Of a DNA stretch of 64,000 nt, positions 44,543 through 58,725 are shown in pieces. The notes under the pieces are model-generated. The model had not been told where the DNA came from. It did no database searches and was given only the letters and a program-made list of their open reading frames with translations. How positions within the stretch are numbered: position 1 is the stretch's first letter; each line of letters begins with the position of its first letter. The DNA comes from Chrysomallon squamiferum. Taxonomy: Eukaryota; Mollusca; Gastropoda; Neomphalida; Peltospiridae. Position numbers and translations under genes: made by a program. The DNA lies in the NCBI GenBank assembly GCA_012295275.1, contig CM022679.1, positions 8,581,669 through 8,645,668 on the forward strand, read 5' to 3'.

Positions 44543-47500
44543 CTGAAATTTGAATCAGATATGATATAACAACCGAAATTAATTTTCTTATACTTTGAAG
44601 TTTGTATACAATTTTACAAATAACATTTTTTTTTTTTTTTTTTATAAGAACATGTCAGATAATATGTCATTTGTGACTTTGCCAGATTATTTATAGATTG
44701 TACTATATTTATAATCGAATAATCTGTTGACGATAGCACTGTCTGTACTTTTATTAAATATTAGTTTCAATTCAGACAATGAGAGCAGTTTGGGCTATAC
44801 GTTTTGAAGTGCCATACTAAAGACACCAACTGAGAAATATACTATATATTCTTTTTCTGATACATTATTTACCTTTTTTTTAATATCTGCTGTTAATTTC
44901 ATAGTTTATACAAGAGAAAAAAACAGCAACATCCATATTTAGTATTGTGATTTCAAATTTGCCAGTAGTACAGCCACAACTATACTTTAATATAAAAACA
45001 TGTAGTAAAAATAGTCTAATGAAATTCTTTATAATGTAGATTGTTATTTTATTGCTGATAACTAAATAAGGCATAAAAATAATACTGTTGCAAAAGATTT
45101 TAGGCCTTATTAAAACGAATTTTGCTCTTATTGACTGTTACTGAGTTCATGGTGGAATGGCAGCTCTTTTTTTTCTCTTTTTTTTTTTATGACAATCTGA
45201 GAAGAAACAAGAGCAGATTTGTCCATCCTGCATGTAATAAATCATGACAAGAGGCAAATGGCGCACCCTGACATTTTTGTACTGTTTTTGTTATATATAT
45301 ATGTGTGACAAAATTTTCAAAAATATTATTTTCCTATAAAATTTTATAGCATCAGAAACTGTGAAAAAGCACAAAAAAAAAAAATTCAGATTAAAATGAC
45401 ACCAAGATATCTTATTTAAATTAAATTGTGCCAGTATGTTTCGTTCAGAATCTATGGAGAAACTGTGATCTATTTCCTTCATTTGGCAACATACCCACTG
45501 ATTTAAACCAATATGCATATATTATGTATCAAAATGAAGCTTTAGGTGTATTCTAGAGCTACAAAGTATTTTTAAGAATGTTGCTATCATTTTTTAAATT
45601 TTAATTAATTAACTGCAGTAATTAGCTCAAACGTACCATATGCCTTAATTATGTAATTCTCAAAAACTCAATAGAAATTAAACCAGTATACAAAAAGAAC
45701 ATTTTTCAAGACTGGTGAATTGTAGAGGTCTTTTACAGTTTAAACCATTTTGCTGACCATGTTTTTTGTCAGTTATTTAATAACATTAATTAGTGTTAAT
45801 TTGCCTTATGACTTCATTATATATAGATCAATCTAAAAAAAAAAAAAAAAATCATAAAAATATAAGTTGCTAATCAACATCTTTATCAGAAAGAAAGTAT
45901 TATCTAAAACTGGTATATTATGCCATATAGTTACTAAATCAAACAAGTGAAATAACAAATCTTTCAGATATCAGCAGGAATCACTATGGCCACATCATTT
46001 GCTGAAAACACCTCACTTTTTTCTACCAAAATTAAGTACCTGCTACCCTTAATATTTTTATTAAATTTGGCAGACTATGAAAGAAATGGATACTTTGAAA
46101 CTTATTTATATATATGATTTAAAGTTCTGAATAAGCTTAGCTTAGTCTCTGAGGTTTATCGAAGATAACATGTCAAGAAATACAAACGATGATGAAGCTG
46201 AATATGTGTACTGTATTATGATATTTGTTATTTTTGAAAATATATAAAAATAAATATGAAACCGAAACACAAATAAAGCAACCCTCTTCAGAGAAAGCAA
46301 AAACGCATCACAAAATTCAGGCAGTCTTCTCCCACGGAATATGCATTAAATAGATGCTTTTTAATTGTTATGAAATTTCAAAAATAACTTCAGGTATTTA
46401 TTTTATTTTATTTCATTTATATATGTTATTGATATTGACATAATTTATGACTAAATCATAGCTGGATACATTTAATATCATATTCTTTTATTATTTAATT
46501 AATATGAATTTATTTTTATTGTTCTATTATCATTAGTATCATTTATATCAGACAAGAATTATAAAACCAGTTGTTTCCCAGGTGAGAATGAAACAGTGAC
46601 CTGAAAAAAAGATATCTGTGATATATACTTACTCTTTGCTTAATTCTTTGTTGTGTCAAAATAAAACATGTTGGTTCACGTTTTCTGATGACTATTTATT
46701 CAACTTGATTCTTTGCCAAATCTTTCATCAGGAAGAGAGTTCTGCGTATAACAGTCTTTGTATATATGCATATTTGTCATATGTCTTTTGAAAATAACTC
46801 TGACCTGCAATATTGTCCATACACCAGTATGTCTATTGTAATTGTTTTGGAAGACTTGGTAGGTCTGAATTAATTTAGTGTTATCACAAGTAGACTGCAT
46901 GACAATGCTTTTGATTAGTAAATGAATGTGGGTGTACTGATGTGGGTGTAAGGATATACAGTTTATATTTGTGTACCCTTTCTTATTGTTGATGAATAAC
47001 CAAGTTGATGATTAATATGTTTGTTGGTGATGGTTGGTAGTCTAGGTAAAATTGACAAAGTATAAATGAAGTTGTTACGTAGTTTTGACAAGATAAAGTA
47101 GTGTATCAGGTGAGTCTAATATATCACACTGGTTGTATGTTGTTGTTTTCCTTTTCTTCTCTATACTGACTTTCAACAACAAAATTCTTAGGTCAACTAA
47201 TATTTTAAGTAGTGTAAAAAGTAACAGTTTGTCAAATTTGTGTCTGTATTTTGTTTTATTTTTTATTTTTATTTATTTGTTTATTTATTTTATTTTATTT
47301 TATTTCATTTTGATGTTGTTTTTCTCTCTTCTTTTTTGATGTTTTGATCTGATTCATCATGAAGTCTTTAGATCACTTAGATCTTACATCAAATCATCAT
47401 CATTTTACACAATGTTGAACAAAGTTCAATAGTATGTCTCCTTCAAATACTAATATTTTGTGAGTTATGATAGTATTTTCAGGTGTCATTTGTTTGTCTG

Positions 47501-48058
47501 TTTTCAGGCACTGTGATTAAATATAGAATTTTCATATATATAATACTGAAGCTAAAATACTGTTTTCCGAGTTCTTTTTTGTCCCTTTTCCCCATTTCTT
47601 AATATTTTTTATAAGCATACGGGTGTAAATACAGTAAAATTTATTTTTATTATTGTTCTGTTTGTCCTCATTTAAAGTTTGGTGTTTTTTAGACATTAGT
47701 TACATATAGTGAAATTAGATTACTTTAATCATTTTTCAGTAAAATAACTGTTTTACATTTACTGGCTTTGTTCCTTTATTAGAAAAGAAAATTCAAATTT
47801 GACAACCATATCAGAATTTTATCTAGTTGTTGTACAGTTTATTTTCAGTGTCATAAAATAATAATTACTCATTCTCTGTAGCTCATTATTTTAGATAGTT
47901 AATTTTATCTAATAAAAACTTTTTATATAAAAAAGATCTTATTGATCTTTCTCTTATGTATTTGTGTTAAGTCCTGTTAGAAATCTGTATACATAATGGA
48001 AAAGTGCATTTTTAATTGATACTATATATAAACAGAGACCTTTCCTTTTCTGCAGGCT

Positions 48059-51000
48059 ATGTTACCAGCCACAATGGAAGAAACAATTCACTATTTTGAA
48101 AAACAAAATGAACTATTTGAAAGACTTGATAACTCAGCAGCACTTAGAAGTTTGATTCCTGAATATATTTCGTGCATCAGATTCAATGGCATCCCAATAC
48201 TGCCTCCTGTTGTAAGTATTTTACAACAATTTCAGTTTGAATTTTTCATTCTACATTTCACACTGTTCAGTGTTTATGCTTATTTATTTTACTGCATCTT
48301 TTTATGTTTTTTTTTCTGTTTTTTTTTTTTCATTCTTTATTTGTAACTGTATTTGTCACGTATAAACAACAACAATAATTCATGTATTTTCAGATGACAG
48401 CTAAAAAAAGGGATGAAATGCAGACTTTAAAAAGTCAGGCTCAGGACTTAGAAAAGAAAACGAAGTCTCGTCAAAGAAAGTCATTAATGGCAAAGGCTCA
48501 GTCGATTGTGGATAGTGCCAAGGTATGAAATAATTCTATGTTTTTTGATGTTCACAGATGTTTTTGGGGGTTACATTTTGGAAAGATTACTTGGATGTTG
48601 TTTTTATTATATAAAAATGAAAAACAATTTAATTAATAATTTTGTTTTTGAACATCTCAGTACTTATTTACGCTAAGTTATTCACTGGAAAGTAAACTTT
48701 GGCTGCTCAGTAGTGGAAAAATAATAATAAGTGTGTACATATATAGTAATCTTGCACATATTTATTATTTATAGGTACTTTCTTCTTTACTTTTTTTATT
48801 TTCTTAATTTAAATTTTGCACTGTTAATAATTATAAAAAATGTTAATGTCTTACTTTCTCACTTTATTTACAATAGATTTCCTAATTATACTTGATATTT
48901 AGCAAATCTTTAATTTATAGCAAAGGCCATTTTTGTTTAGAACTAGCATTGTTATATCTGTTCAAATGCACAGAAGCTATGTTAATAATGTTTACATTTA
49001 ATGTCAGGATCCTGAAGAGAGTGTTACAAAAGTGGATACAGCTGTGGTAAATCGACAGTCACCTTTGCCATTATATCAGTTACCTGATGAAAATATTTCT
49101 AATACTTTATGTGATATTAACCCAAGGTGTACCTTTGCAATGCTCGACACTAATGAAGATGCTGATAATGCTATTGGCATGACTCAGGATTCTCTTTCCT
49201 CTGATTTTGTGTCACTAGAAGAAACCTCTCTACCCACAGTTTTCAACGGAATTCCTCTCACCTCTATCCAGCAGCAGCACATTTCTCAGACACTTGCCAA
49301 GTTGTCAAAAGCACTGAAGCTGGAGGATACTCAGAGTTTAAATTCCACAGGAAACAGTGAATTCAGTGAACTGTTGTCACAGAGAATTCCTCAAGGCCAC
49401 CCAGTGCCTCAGACAGCATCGGCTGGAGAACCAGTTCCCTCAGTCCATCAAGAGAACAATTCAGAAAACAACTCCAGTGTTTTTCGTGAAAGTCAAGAAA
49501 CAATAGTAGAAGTCTCTCAAGAGTTAGAAAGAAACTTATCTTCTGGAAATTCAGATTTCAAAAGCACCGATAAGCCAGATCTACATGTACCCCAAGATAG
49601 TCCACAACAAATATCACACAATGATTCTGGCAGTTTAGGTATGAATTCTAGTTTTAATTCAGCAAACACTTCAACTAATACAGCTGACAGTCATCACAGT
49701 AGCAAAAGTAGTCCAAAGTCATTGAAAAACACTGTTCACTTTGCACAGTATGTGACTGAAATAACTAGGAAATCTGTCGAGGACAGTGTTGTGCAAAGAA
49801 AAATAGACCTAACTCCAACGAACAGTCCTAGAATGATAGATCCCTTTTCCAAAAATAACATTACTTCTGATTTAGTTTCTGATGAAGCAAGTGAAAGTAA
49901 AACCAGCCCTTCTGGCATCAGGGCAGGAAGTCTGCTCAGCAGAGTAGACTTCAGTCCAGATTGTGACTCAGCTCCATCTCCTGTTCATGCAGCAACAGTT
50001 CCATTCCAGGCATACTCAGCAGAGGCTGAGTATTCAACTTCAGATAAAGAAAATGAACAAAATCAGAGTTCTCAAACCCAGAAGTATCGAATTCCATCCA
50101 TGTCTGTAGAATCAATGACTGGGCAGTCTTCTACTTCAGGCCAATCAAATGTAACCAGTGAAGCTTCTCACATCAGAAACACTAATTTGTCCATGGGATC
50201 AAAGATTCCTTGGAAGACATCAGAATCAGAAAGCAGCACTCTGAAGGAAGAGTGCTTACTCTCAAAGGAATCTGATGGTTTCTTGCAATTTGCAGATGTC
50301 CCAGGATATGTAGATACTGACACTGGAAGTACTAATTTACAGAAATACATGCAGACACTGATTAGTTCTCAGGGCAGTGAGAGCCAGTCGTGTTCTTCAT
50401 CTAAAGACCACTGCTGTGGTGATGATTCAGAATGTTGCAAACTTGACATAAATGCTTTGAAACGAAACCATCCACTGAGAGAATCCTACACTCTGAGTGA
50501 GCCATCTCCGGCACTGCTGAGGTCACAGTGTAGAACAGACAGAGAATCTGATGTTACAGAGAAGCAGGTTCAAGTGAATGATAATACACCTAAGGCAGCT
50601 CAGGCAAGAGATAACCAACTGGATGAAGACAGCCAAATAGAGCTGGTGAGTATTCCCTTGCCTCCAGGACCAGAGCATGATGGAAAAGCTGAGCATATTA
50701 ACAAGTATCTGGCTCAAATTCAACAACAAAGCATGAAAAATGCTGACAAGGTGTCATCAAATTCAAATACAAGACATTACAGTTCAGCTCTGCCACAAAG
50801 TCCAGCAGGCAGTATTAGCATGATCCAGTCACTCCTACAGAACATGAACTCTCTTCCAGAGAGTCTCACTGAGGAGGAGTTACTGAAAATTCAGGCAAGT
50901 CATTTCCAGGTTCTTCAGCAGCAGGTGATTTCACAGCAGCAGAAAGAACTCGAGGAACTGTTCATACGACAGAGGAGGGAACAACTCAGTCTTGAAGGTG

Positions 51001-53340
51001 AAGTTAAAAAACATCAGAAAACACTCCGTGAACAACAGGAGTTCCTTGCTGAAAATGCACCAGAAACGTTAAAGAAATCCAAGCTGATGTCTAAAGCTTT
51101 TCTTGCTGAAGAACAGATAGTGGCTGAAAACCTGAACAGTTTCAGTACCACAAATAAAAACCATTCCAAATCAAATCTGTTTGAAAACACAAGTCCAAAA
51201 GTGGCAAAAGTCTATCGCCCTGTGGTGAGATCTCCCACCAAATCAAGACCATTACCAAGACGATCAGGGGTGGTAGTAACTCCTGAAAAGGTAAGGAATC
51301 TTTTATACAGTTGTTTTAGTAAATACAAATAAACATCTGTTTATATTGTGAAATATTTTTGTATTTGGTTTGTGCAACAAAGAAAACAAACATTGAGAGT
51401 TGTCATATAGGAGTATCATAAGATTTGAGTTCCTGTATAATGTGTTTTTTAAATGTAGTTTATTTCTCCATATTACATAACTAATTTAAACACATTTTAA
51501 GTGAGACATCTGTGATCCAAGTAAAAGTGATTGATTGCAGGTTTATCATCCTCAGATGAAACACAAATTTGAAAAGATCTCGGGTTTAGCAAAAGGATTT
51601 CTAACGCGTCGACTCATGCTGTCAGATAAAGTTCAGGAATTGCTGAAAACTATTCGGGTATTCCTTTATTAAAATTTTTCTTTTTCTTTATTAAGTATTT
51701 ATTTTTTATTTTTGATGTTTGCTACCGTCAAGTATCGGTTATATGTTTCAAAAAATTATTTCGGTATAACATCGTTTGTGAACTTTAAAATTGTTTTTAA
51801 AACTAAAACCGATTTTAAACTTAAAGTAACTGAACTATGTAACTTCAACAGATAAAACTGATTTTGAATTTAAATGTTCTGAGAAAAAATTATTAACTTT
51901 TAATATCAAAAACTTAAAATACTTATATTTTTATATTTTATTATTATTTTATATTTTATTTCTAGCTTGAAAGTTATAGAAGGTATATATTTTACTGCCT
52001 AATAATTGGTTTCATTACCAAATTTTACCTGTTTTTCTTTGTATGTTAAGGATACAAAAGAATTTGCAATAAAGTTTACTACAGAAACTCCAATAAAACA
52101 AGGAACTTTATCCAGTCAAGACAAAGAGCTTCTTGAAAGAATAACAGCACAGGTAACATGAATAACAGAAAAATGTACAATCGTGAAGCATTCTGAAAGT
52201 ATTTAGAGTGAACTGCTTATTAAAATATCTTTTAAAGCATTCCACATTATTCTATAGCATGGTATTTCTAAATTAAAATCATTTCATTATCTTTTAGTTT
52301 TAATGTTAATTCTGTTTGTTGAAGAATCATTTAAAATAATTTTTATCAATGAAACATGGTTTTTGGTGTATACATTATTACAGGCCATTTATTATGACAC
52401 AGTCTGTCATAAGTTATATATCATGAATTATATACTATCGGTTATATAACATGAATGATATATCATAACTTAGATATCATGAATTATACTTCATGGGTTA
52501 TTTACAATGAATTATATATTATTGTTTATATTATAAAAAAAGTTGGATGTTGTTGTTGCTTGTATTTCATGAAGTAGATGAATTATAATAACCCTGTTTT
52601 GTAGCATTCATTAAAATAAAAATATGTGTATTTATATTGTTATTATTGTTATTATTATTAGCTGCATGCTGCCAAGCTGGAAATTTATGAGATTTTCTTC
52701 TGTCTTACACCCATTGAAAAAATGTCTCTGATTGCTAGCACACGTCAAACTCGAGAGTATAAACGACTGAAGGTAATTTTTTATTTTAATTCATTTATTT
52801 AATATTCATTTAACTTTTTTCTTTTCATTTTTTATATATATATATATATTTATTTGTTTGATATTTTTTAATTACTTTTTTTATTTTCATATAAATGGTT
52901 TTCTTAAATCATTTTATTTACTTTTAAGATTATTTTTCAAAGTTATTTATTTATGATAAAAATATATATAAGTTGTTAAATTCCTGTTTACAACATAGGC
53001 ATTTTTTCTGATCAACAACTGAAGTGAGACAGTTTATTGCAATTGTTCTGTTTCATTCCAGCTATTTAGCAACCATTTCACTAAATGTCATAAAACAATG
53101 TTTATATCAGTTTTAAGATGAAAAAACAATATCATTATTTTAAAGGGATAATGTTAAAAACATTACTAAATATTATTAAAAATAGCCTGACTAGATTTTT
53201 GTATTTAATATATTAACTGATTTTATTTATTGTTGTAACATAAGTTTGATAATAAAATAAAATCTCATCAGAATATGTGAATAGTTTTGCAACATTCCTT
53301 TTTTCTTTCTTTTTTTCTTTGTTTGTTAACATGATATTTC

Positions 53341-53404
<64 letters not shown>

Positions 53405-56400
53405 ATAATAATAATAGAAAATAAATAGTAAGAATAAATTCTGTATATACCAAACTATCTGAAAATTTGGAACAGAAGTTAATTTAGTCAATCATTCCCA
53501 AATTATAAAAGCAGTCTATATAGCTACATACATACATTTTTTTAATTCTTATTTTTTTTATTTGTTTACTTATTTATTTATTTATTTATTTATATATTTA
53601 TATATTTATATATTTATTTATTTATTTATTTATTTTTATAATTATTTATTTATTTTATTTTTTAATTATTCTTTTTTATTTTGTTCCTATTTAAGAACAG
53701 AACTATTTGGTAGTTTAACGAAGGTGTGGTAAATTGCATTAGTTTCTTTTATTATTATTTTTTGTTGTTGTTGTTGTTGTTGTTGCAGACAAGTCAGAGC
53801 AGCAGTCTGAGGATGCATCGACGTATCAGCACAGCCACAATGAAAGCTATCGAGAGGAAGAAGAAAGCTCAGTATCCTTTATAACTCTTCAATAATTTCA
53901 TATAAAGTGCATTTTAATACAAGAACACTGGAAAACAAGAATGTGGATATTTCCCTTCATGCCACTAAAGTGACTAAACATTATTACATCGATAGTGATA
54001 TTATTTTATTTTATAAATTATTTTTAAGTTCATATAGCACAAATTCAAATCCAGCAAACAGTCTGTTATACTGTTCAACCTATATAATATATATTATGAA
54101 ATGAGTATGAATTATTTCTCTGTATTTGCTTTGCCTATTTTTGTAATTTCAATTCAAAATAATAATAAAAAAAAGAAGAAAAAGGTTATGTAATATAGCT
54201 AATGACTAAATTTATCTACATATCACTACTTTATCATTTACATTTTCAATTACTATTATATCACAGCACTTGTAAATTCATTTAAGGAAACAGAATTTAC
54301 ATCCTTTATGATTTTAAATCTTTATTAATAAATTACTGTTTCAAACACATACAGTAATGTTTAAAAAATTTCCAGTTACTATCATATATATTAAAGATTT
54401 CCAGCTAGTTTTTTTCATATTCTCAGACTTAGACTATACTGTATATTAAATAAATAAAAGAAAAGAAAAATACTTTTCCACTTGTTAATTTATTTTATTT
54501 GACTTTATTTTAAGAGAAATGTTATGTAGACTTTGAAGAAAACTGTTGTTTAACACTTCATACATTTAAATTACTGAGCTTTTAGCACCTTAACAATTGC
54601 CAGAGAAGCAGAAACAGTGTTCGGATCGGGAAATACCCGTCCAAAAACTGCTCCACCTAGTACGAGCAGTCCACGCAGTCAGTCGACAGACATCAGGTAT
54701 TTCTTACATTTTCATAATATTTAGATTATGCCTGTGTTGTGTGTGTTTGTGTACATATTAATTCTGGTTTAAATTTCATATTTAGATTATGCCTGTACAT
54801 GTTAATTTTGGTTTAATTTTGATAATGTTTAGATTATACCTGTGTTGTTTTGTGTTTTGTGTGTGTGTGTGTAGATGTTAATTCTGTTTTAATTATTGCA
54901 GATTATTTGCCAGCAAAAGAAGAGACAATAAATCTAAATTATGTCTTTACTGAAATGCTGGTTTTAAATAAACAGATATCCATTACATTAAGCTGGATAT
55001 TTGTTAAATTAAAACCAGCATTTCAGAGAGAACGTAATTTAATTTCAAGCTTTTGTAAACACTAATAATGCTTACTAGTAATGTTGTTTGTTTTCTTCTT
55101 TTTTTCTTCTTTCTTTATATTTCTTTTTTTTTATTTTCTTTTTTTTTTTTTTTCTTTCTTACTTATAAGAAGATTGATCAAATAACTGAAATTTAACTGG
55201 TTTCATATTTTAGTTATTTTTTATTATTATTATTAAAATAGGATTTTTAATATTGTTTTTATTTTTGTTTAGAGCACTGAGGCCACTACAAGGTCAGATT
55301 TCTCCCATCACAGCTGATGGTTCTACCAGATCAAGGTTACTTTCTGAATAACTATTTCTAATTGCTAGTTTCCCCACAGATAATTTTATGCACGGTTTAA
55401 AAATTTCCATTTTAAAACTGAACTGTCTCATGTATATGGTTTGAAGTCAAATCTGCCCTGAATTTATACGAAAAATAATGAATTTTCTAATTGAAATATC
55501 AAATGTTTATTGTTTGATATTAATATTGCAGTAATTCTGAATATTACAGTAATAAGTGTATTTGCCTTTAACATATTACATATTGGTAAACTGTTATTTA
55601 TATATAAAAAAAGATTTTTATTCTTTTCGTAGAAATGAACAAGATCGACCCAAGACTGCACCAGAAAAGACAGGATTAATACATCATACAAAGTTAAAGA
55701 AACCAGACCCAACCAGACCATCTTCTACAAATAATAACAACAGCAATGGTAACTTACGACTAGTTTACATTCCAAATCTCTGTTTTTTCAACTTTGGGTT
55801 AGAGATCTTTCTTTAAAAAAATAAAAAAAATAATAGTAATACATTCACTCACACACACAAACACACACACATAATAATTTTGTTAGTGTTTCCTTTTATT
55901 TATTTATTGTTTATTTGTTGGGATCTATCATTTTGTAACAAAAATCTTATAGGAATGATATACAAAATAGTATGGTTTTTCAAAACAAACAACAAATACC
56001 TTAAACATTAAGTTAACATTTAAAGTGTGCCTGTGCAAGTAGCCTAAATACATTTATGTGTATTTAAACATTGTCACAAAATGAGTCACTTGTGTGAAAC
56101 ATTCAAAAATAAGTTATCAGTAGCAATTAGAAGAAGAGCATTTTTTGTTTTCTTGATATATCATAAATAGAAGATCCATCAGTTATAGTGGAAGCTATGG
56201 CGTGATAAATGCGTTGGGGATCGAAATATGCAACCCATGTTGTCAATCTTTGCTAATAATAAAGAATGAAAATAAAAGAAATTCTCAGGAGAAACACATA
56301 TAAAGTTCAGATTTTCTCTACTGATTTAAACTGCATTGTTTGGTAGTATTTTAATTATGTTTGTTAATTCGTGCCTTCCTTTTCTCTGCATGCAGGCAAG

Positions 56401-56493
56401 CAAAACAAGCCAACAACAGGTGGAATATCAACCAAGTCTAAAGTAGCACCAGTCACAAAGCTTAAAAGTAAACCTGGTAAAGCATGGAGATAA
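48059..56493 (+). CDS. CCP110: Centriolar coiled-coil protein of 110 kDa
   Basis: CP110 caps the distal end of centrioles and, with CEP97, blocks cilium assembly until removed. Coding exons: 48059-48211, 48394-48522, 49008-51290, 51541-51657, 52051-52152, 52662-52772, 53789-53871, 54604-54696, 55273-55335, 55633-55748, 56396-56493. Phases join, giving about 1115 aa (human 1012). The N-terminal block ISCIRFNGIPILPP aligns with human ISLIRFHGVAILSP and is followed by a basic helical stretch. The large exon 3 encodes a Ser/Gln/Asn-rich, probably disordered centre, then a coiled coil near residues 712-778 rich in EE, QQ and RQ. The diagnostic C-terminal domain spans about 860-965: FEKISGLAKGFLTRRLM, FTTETPIKQG, EIYEIFFCLTPIEKMS. 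A basic, Ser/Thr/Pro-rich tail follows. The first ATG is reported; the second (48074, acaATGgaa) has better context and aligns with human Met1. The centre is too diverged to align by eye. Confidence 0.94.
52400..52525. repeat. Short AT-rich tandem repeat in CCP110 intron 5
   Basis: Four imperfect units of about 28-30 bases built on 'atatcatgaattata', which is itself partly palindromic. Confidence 0.7.
53342..53416. repeat. (AT)n-(AAT)n microsatellite
   Basis: About 26 AT dinucleotides followed by about six AAT units in CCP110 intron 6. Confidence 0.95.
53566..53655. repeat. (TTTA)n-rich tract
   Basis: Interrupted ATTT/TTTA and TATA repeats in CCP110 intron 6. Confidence 0.85.
53762..53786. 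repeat. (TTG)n at CCP110 exon 7 acceptor
   Basis: About eight TTG/TGT triplets run directly into the CAG acceptor at 53786-53788 and act as the pyrimidine-rich tract. Confidence 0.9.
54715..54892. repeat. Tandem repeat in CCP110 intron 8
   Basis: Three imperfect copies of a unit containing 'tttagattatgcctgt' and 'gttaattctggtttaat', with GT-rich expansions in the first and third. Period is about 60-75 bases. Confidence 0.75.
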
Positions 56494-58089
56494 CACAGAT
56501 TAAAAGATGTATATATATATATAAACTATAATCCAAGATCAATGGATTATTGAGAACCAGTATTAAGATTGTCAAATACATTAAATTCAACAGAAAGATG
56601 AAGGAAAAAAAAAGGAAGATTTTGTTTTTTTTATTTTTTATTACTATTTACACACAGTTTGTATAATGTTCTTCATTTGTTCTACATTATTTGTGAAAAA
56701 GATTAGTCAGTGGATGTGATTTTGTATCTTTAATGTTCATTTAGTTGTTAGCTGGCTATCTAAGTAACAGAAGTTGAGAATCAGTTACTTTACAACAGAA
56801 ATCTTTTTTTTCTTTCTTTTTGTCGTTTTACTAATTAGTGTCAGAAATTATCCTGTTGCAAAAAGGAAGAATAAATTATTTATTTTGAAATACTGTGTTC
56901 CATTTTTAATTTATTTTTTAATCTTTATTTTTTTTTAAATTTTAAAAGTTTTATTTTCCATTATTGTGCTGTTTATATTTTCACTGAACAGCCAGTTTTA
57001 ACAGCCAGTTTTTGCAATATATTTGATATGGTAGAATGATGATATATTCTAAAATTTCCATTATCATTCAGTGGTTAATAAAAGTTGCTTCCATTAAATA
57101 AACAACAAACATTTCCATGAGGTTTTGTTCATAAACATCATTATAGATTATGTTAAAATATCCAAGTAATAATAAAAAAGCATATTAAATGAGTGAATTC
57201 ATTACATTAAATGGAACCTTTTGACTAATTTCAGTGTATCATATTAGAAAAGTTTCCACTTCCAAGATAAAAAAAAACCCAACAGATTGTTTTTTCCTCA
57301 AAGTATCCATAAAAAGATTTTTTAATTCAGTTAGAAATATCTTGCTTACAAAGTAATTCCGTTCTACAAATTGTTTATAGATCATAAAGTAAGAAAAAAC
57401 TTAAGTTAATTGAAATAATGGAATACTTGTAGTCAGTGTCAGCTTACCATCATATAATATTCACCTAATGTAGTTGGTAAAACTGAAAAATAAACTCAAT
57501 AAATCATTAAGATGCACAAATAACAAAGCCATAAACTGGAAAAATACAAATCTTTTATTTAAAATTTAATTTTCAAATTTGATTTAATTGCTAAAACATA
57601 TATATATTTTTTATCACGATTTCTAATAATTATTAAACAAATTTTTTAAAAATAAACAATGAGATAATTAATATTTACCATTTATTAATATTTCAATCAA
57701 ATATTTTTTTCTAATTTGTTATTTTAAGTTATTTTTGGCCATGCCCATTTTAGGATCATCCTGCTATTTGCATTTAATAATTAATGAATTAATAAATATG
57801 TCATTTGAATAGTATTGATAGAATGTAAAATTATCATATCCAAAGATCAGAAATTAAAATTTAGTTGTAATATTTCCTGGATTAATATTGTAAAGTTAAT
57901 ATTACTGTTATACAATAATGATAACAATTATATATATATAATGCACATTCACATATATTATTGTATTTTGAAAACAATCACTGTTAAAATAATCTGTTAC
58001 AACATGGCAATAATGTGCCTAAATATTTTATTTAAATTGTTATTAATTAATATTTTCTCTTATAAAACATAATTTTAAAATCAAAGCAG
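56494..58089. other. CCP110 3'UTR and spacer
   Basis: No coding exon supported. AATAAA at 56870-56875, followed within about 25 bases by a GT-rich stretch, is a reasonable CCP110 polyadenylation signal, though other hexamers exist. The sequence then becomes very AT-rich up to the diverged edge of the tandem array. Confidence 0.5.
56870..56875 (+). promoter_or_regulatory. Candidate CCP110 poly(A) signal
   Basis: AATAAA lies 377 bases after the stop codon with 'tgtgttcc' downstream. It is a candidate only, because such hexamers are common in this AT-rich DNA. Confidence 0.35.
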
Positions 58090-58725
58090 ATGTTTTGTTT
58101 TCAAAATTTAAATTTTCTGTAATCTGTTCAGAGTAGTACTGCGATTTTACATTAATTAATTATACATTAAAGAAATTAATGACAGCACATTTAAGGATAA
58201 CGCTAACACTTGTATTTTCTATAAAGTTCCAAAACATTCAGTTATGCTATCTTGTTTAAACAATAAATTTAGTATCTGTTTTTTGATATTTAACAACAGT
58301 TATTAGTGGCAGAAAAAAGTAAACAAATAAAAATATGCAATATAATATATAGATATATGTATATATGTATACGTGTATATATAAGTCACTGCGATTCATA
58401 ATTCATTCAGATTTACTGCAGAAGCATGGAAATAAGTGTTGACTCTTGGTAAGAAGTGGTAAATAACAATGGAAAATACATTATTGATTAAATTACATCT
58501 TGTTATCAATTAAGCTTAAGTTTTCTTCTCTGTAAGGATTAAATTTAATTTAACCGCAATGACTTATTCCTCAACCCAATACATAAACATACAAATTATC
58601 TGGTATGATACAAAATGTTATAAAGTACTTTAATAATATAAACTAAGAAAAAACCTAAAAGAAATTAACAAGAATTATGTGACTTACTATTGAACATTAT
58701 ACAATTAACACACATATAAAAAGAA
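58090..58725. repeat. Diverged edge copy of the 874-bp unit
   Basis: Segments at about 58150-58325 and 58580-58725 align with the array unit at roughly 75-85 percent identity by eye, with indels and unrelated-looking sequence between them. This is the decayed left end of the array. Confidence 0.65.

Larger units (their letters stand above)
43350..48055. other. FLCN promoter area and spacer to CCP110
   Basis: Divergent intergenic region. CpG dinucleotides are more frequent at about 43830-44170 than in the surroundings, which may mark the FLCN promoter. An exon-like block at 44455-44542 is listed separately. The CCP110 promoter must lie toward the right. A good donor (tatcag|gtgagt) at about 47110 could end a CCP110 leader exon, but this is weak. 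The rest is AT-rich with no supported gene. Confidence 0.5.

Noticed and set aside
46700..46900. 66-codon minus-strand frame in the FLCN-CCP110 spacer
   Set aside because: No family recognised and no splice context. The peptide is plausible-looking but not enough to call a gene.
49032..51332. A separate intronless gene of about 766 codons
   Set aside because: The apparent start is a GTG inside the exon, and a clean acceptor lies at 49007. The frame is continuous with CCP110 exons 2 and 4 and ends past the real donor at 51290.
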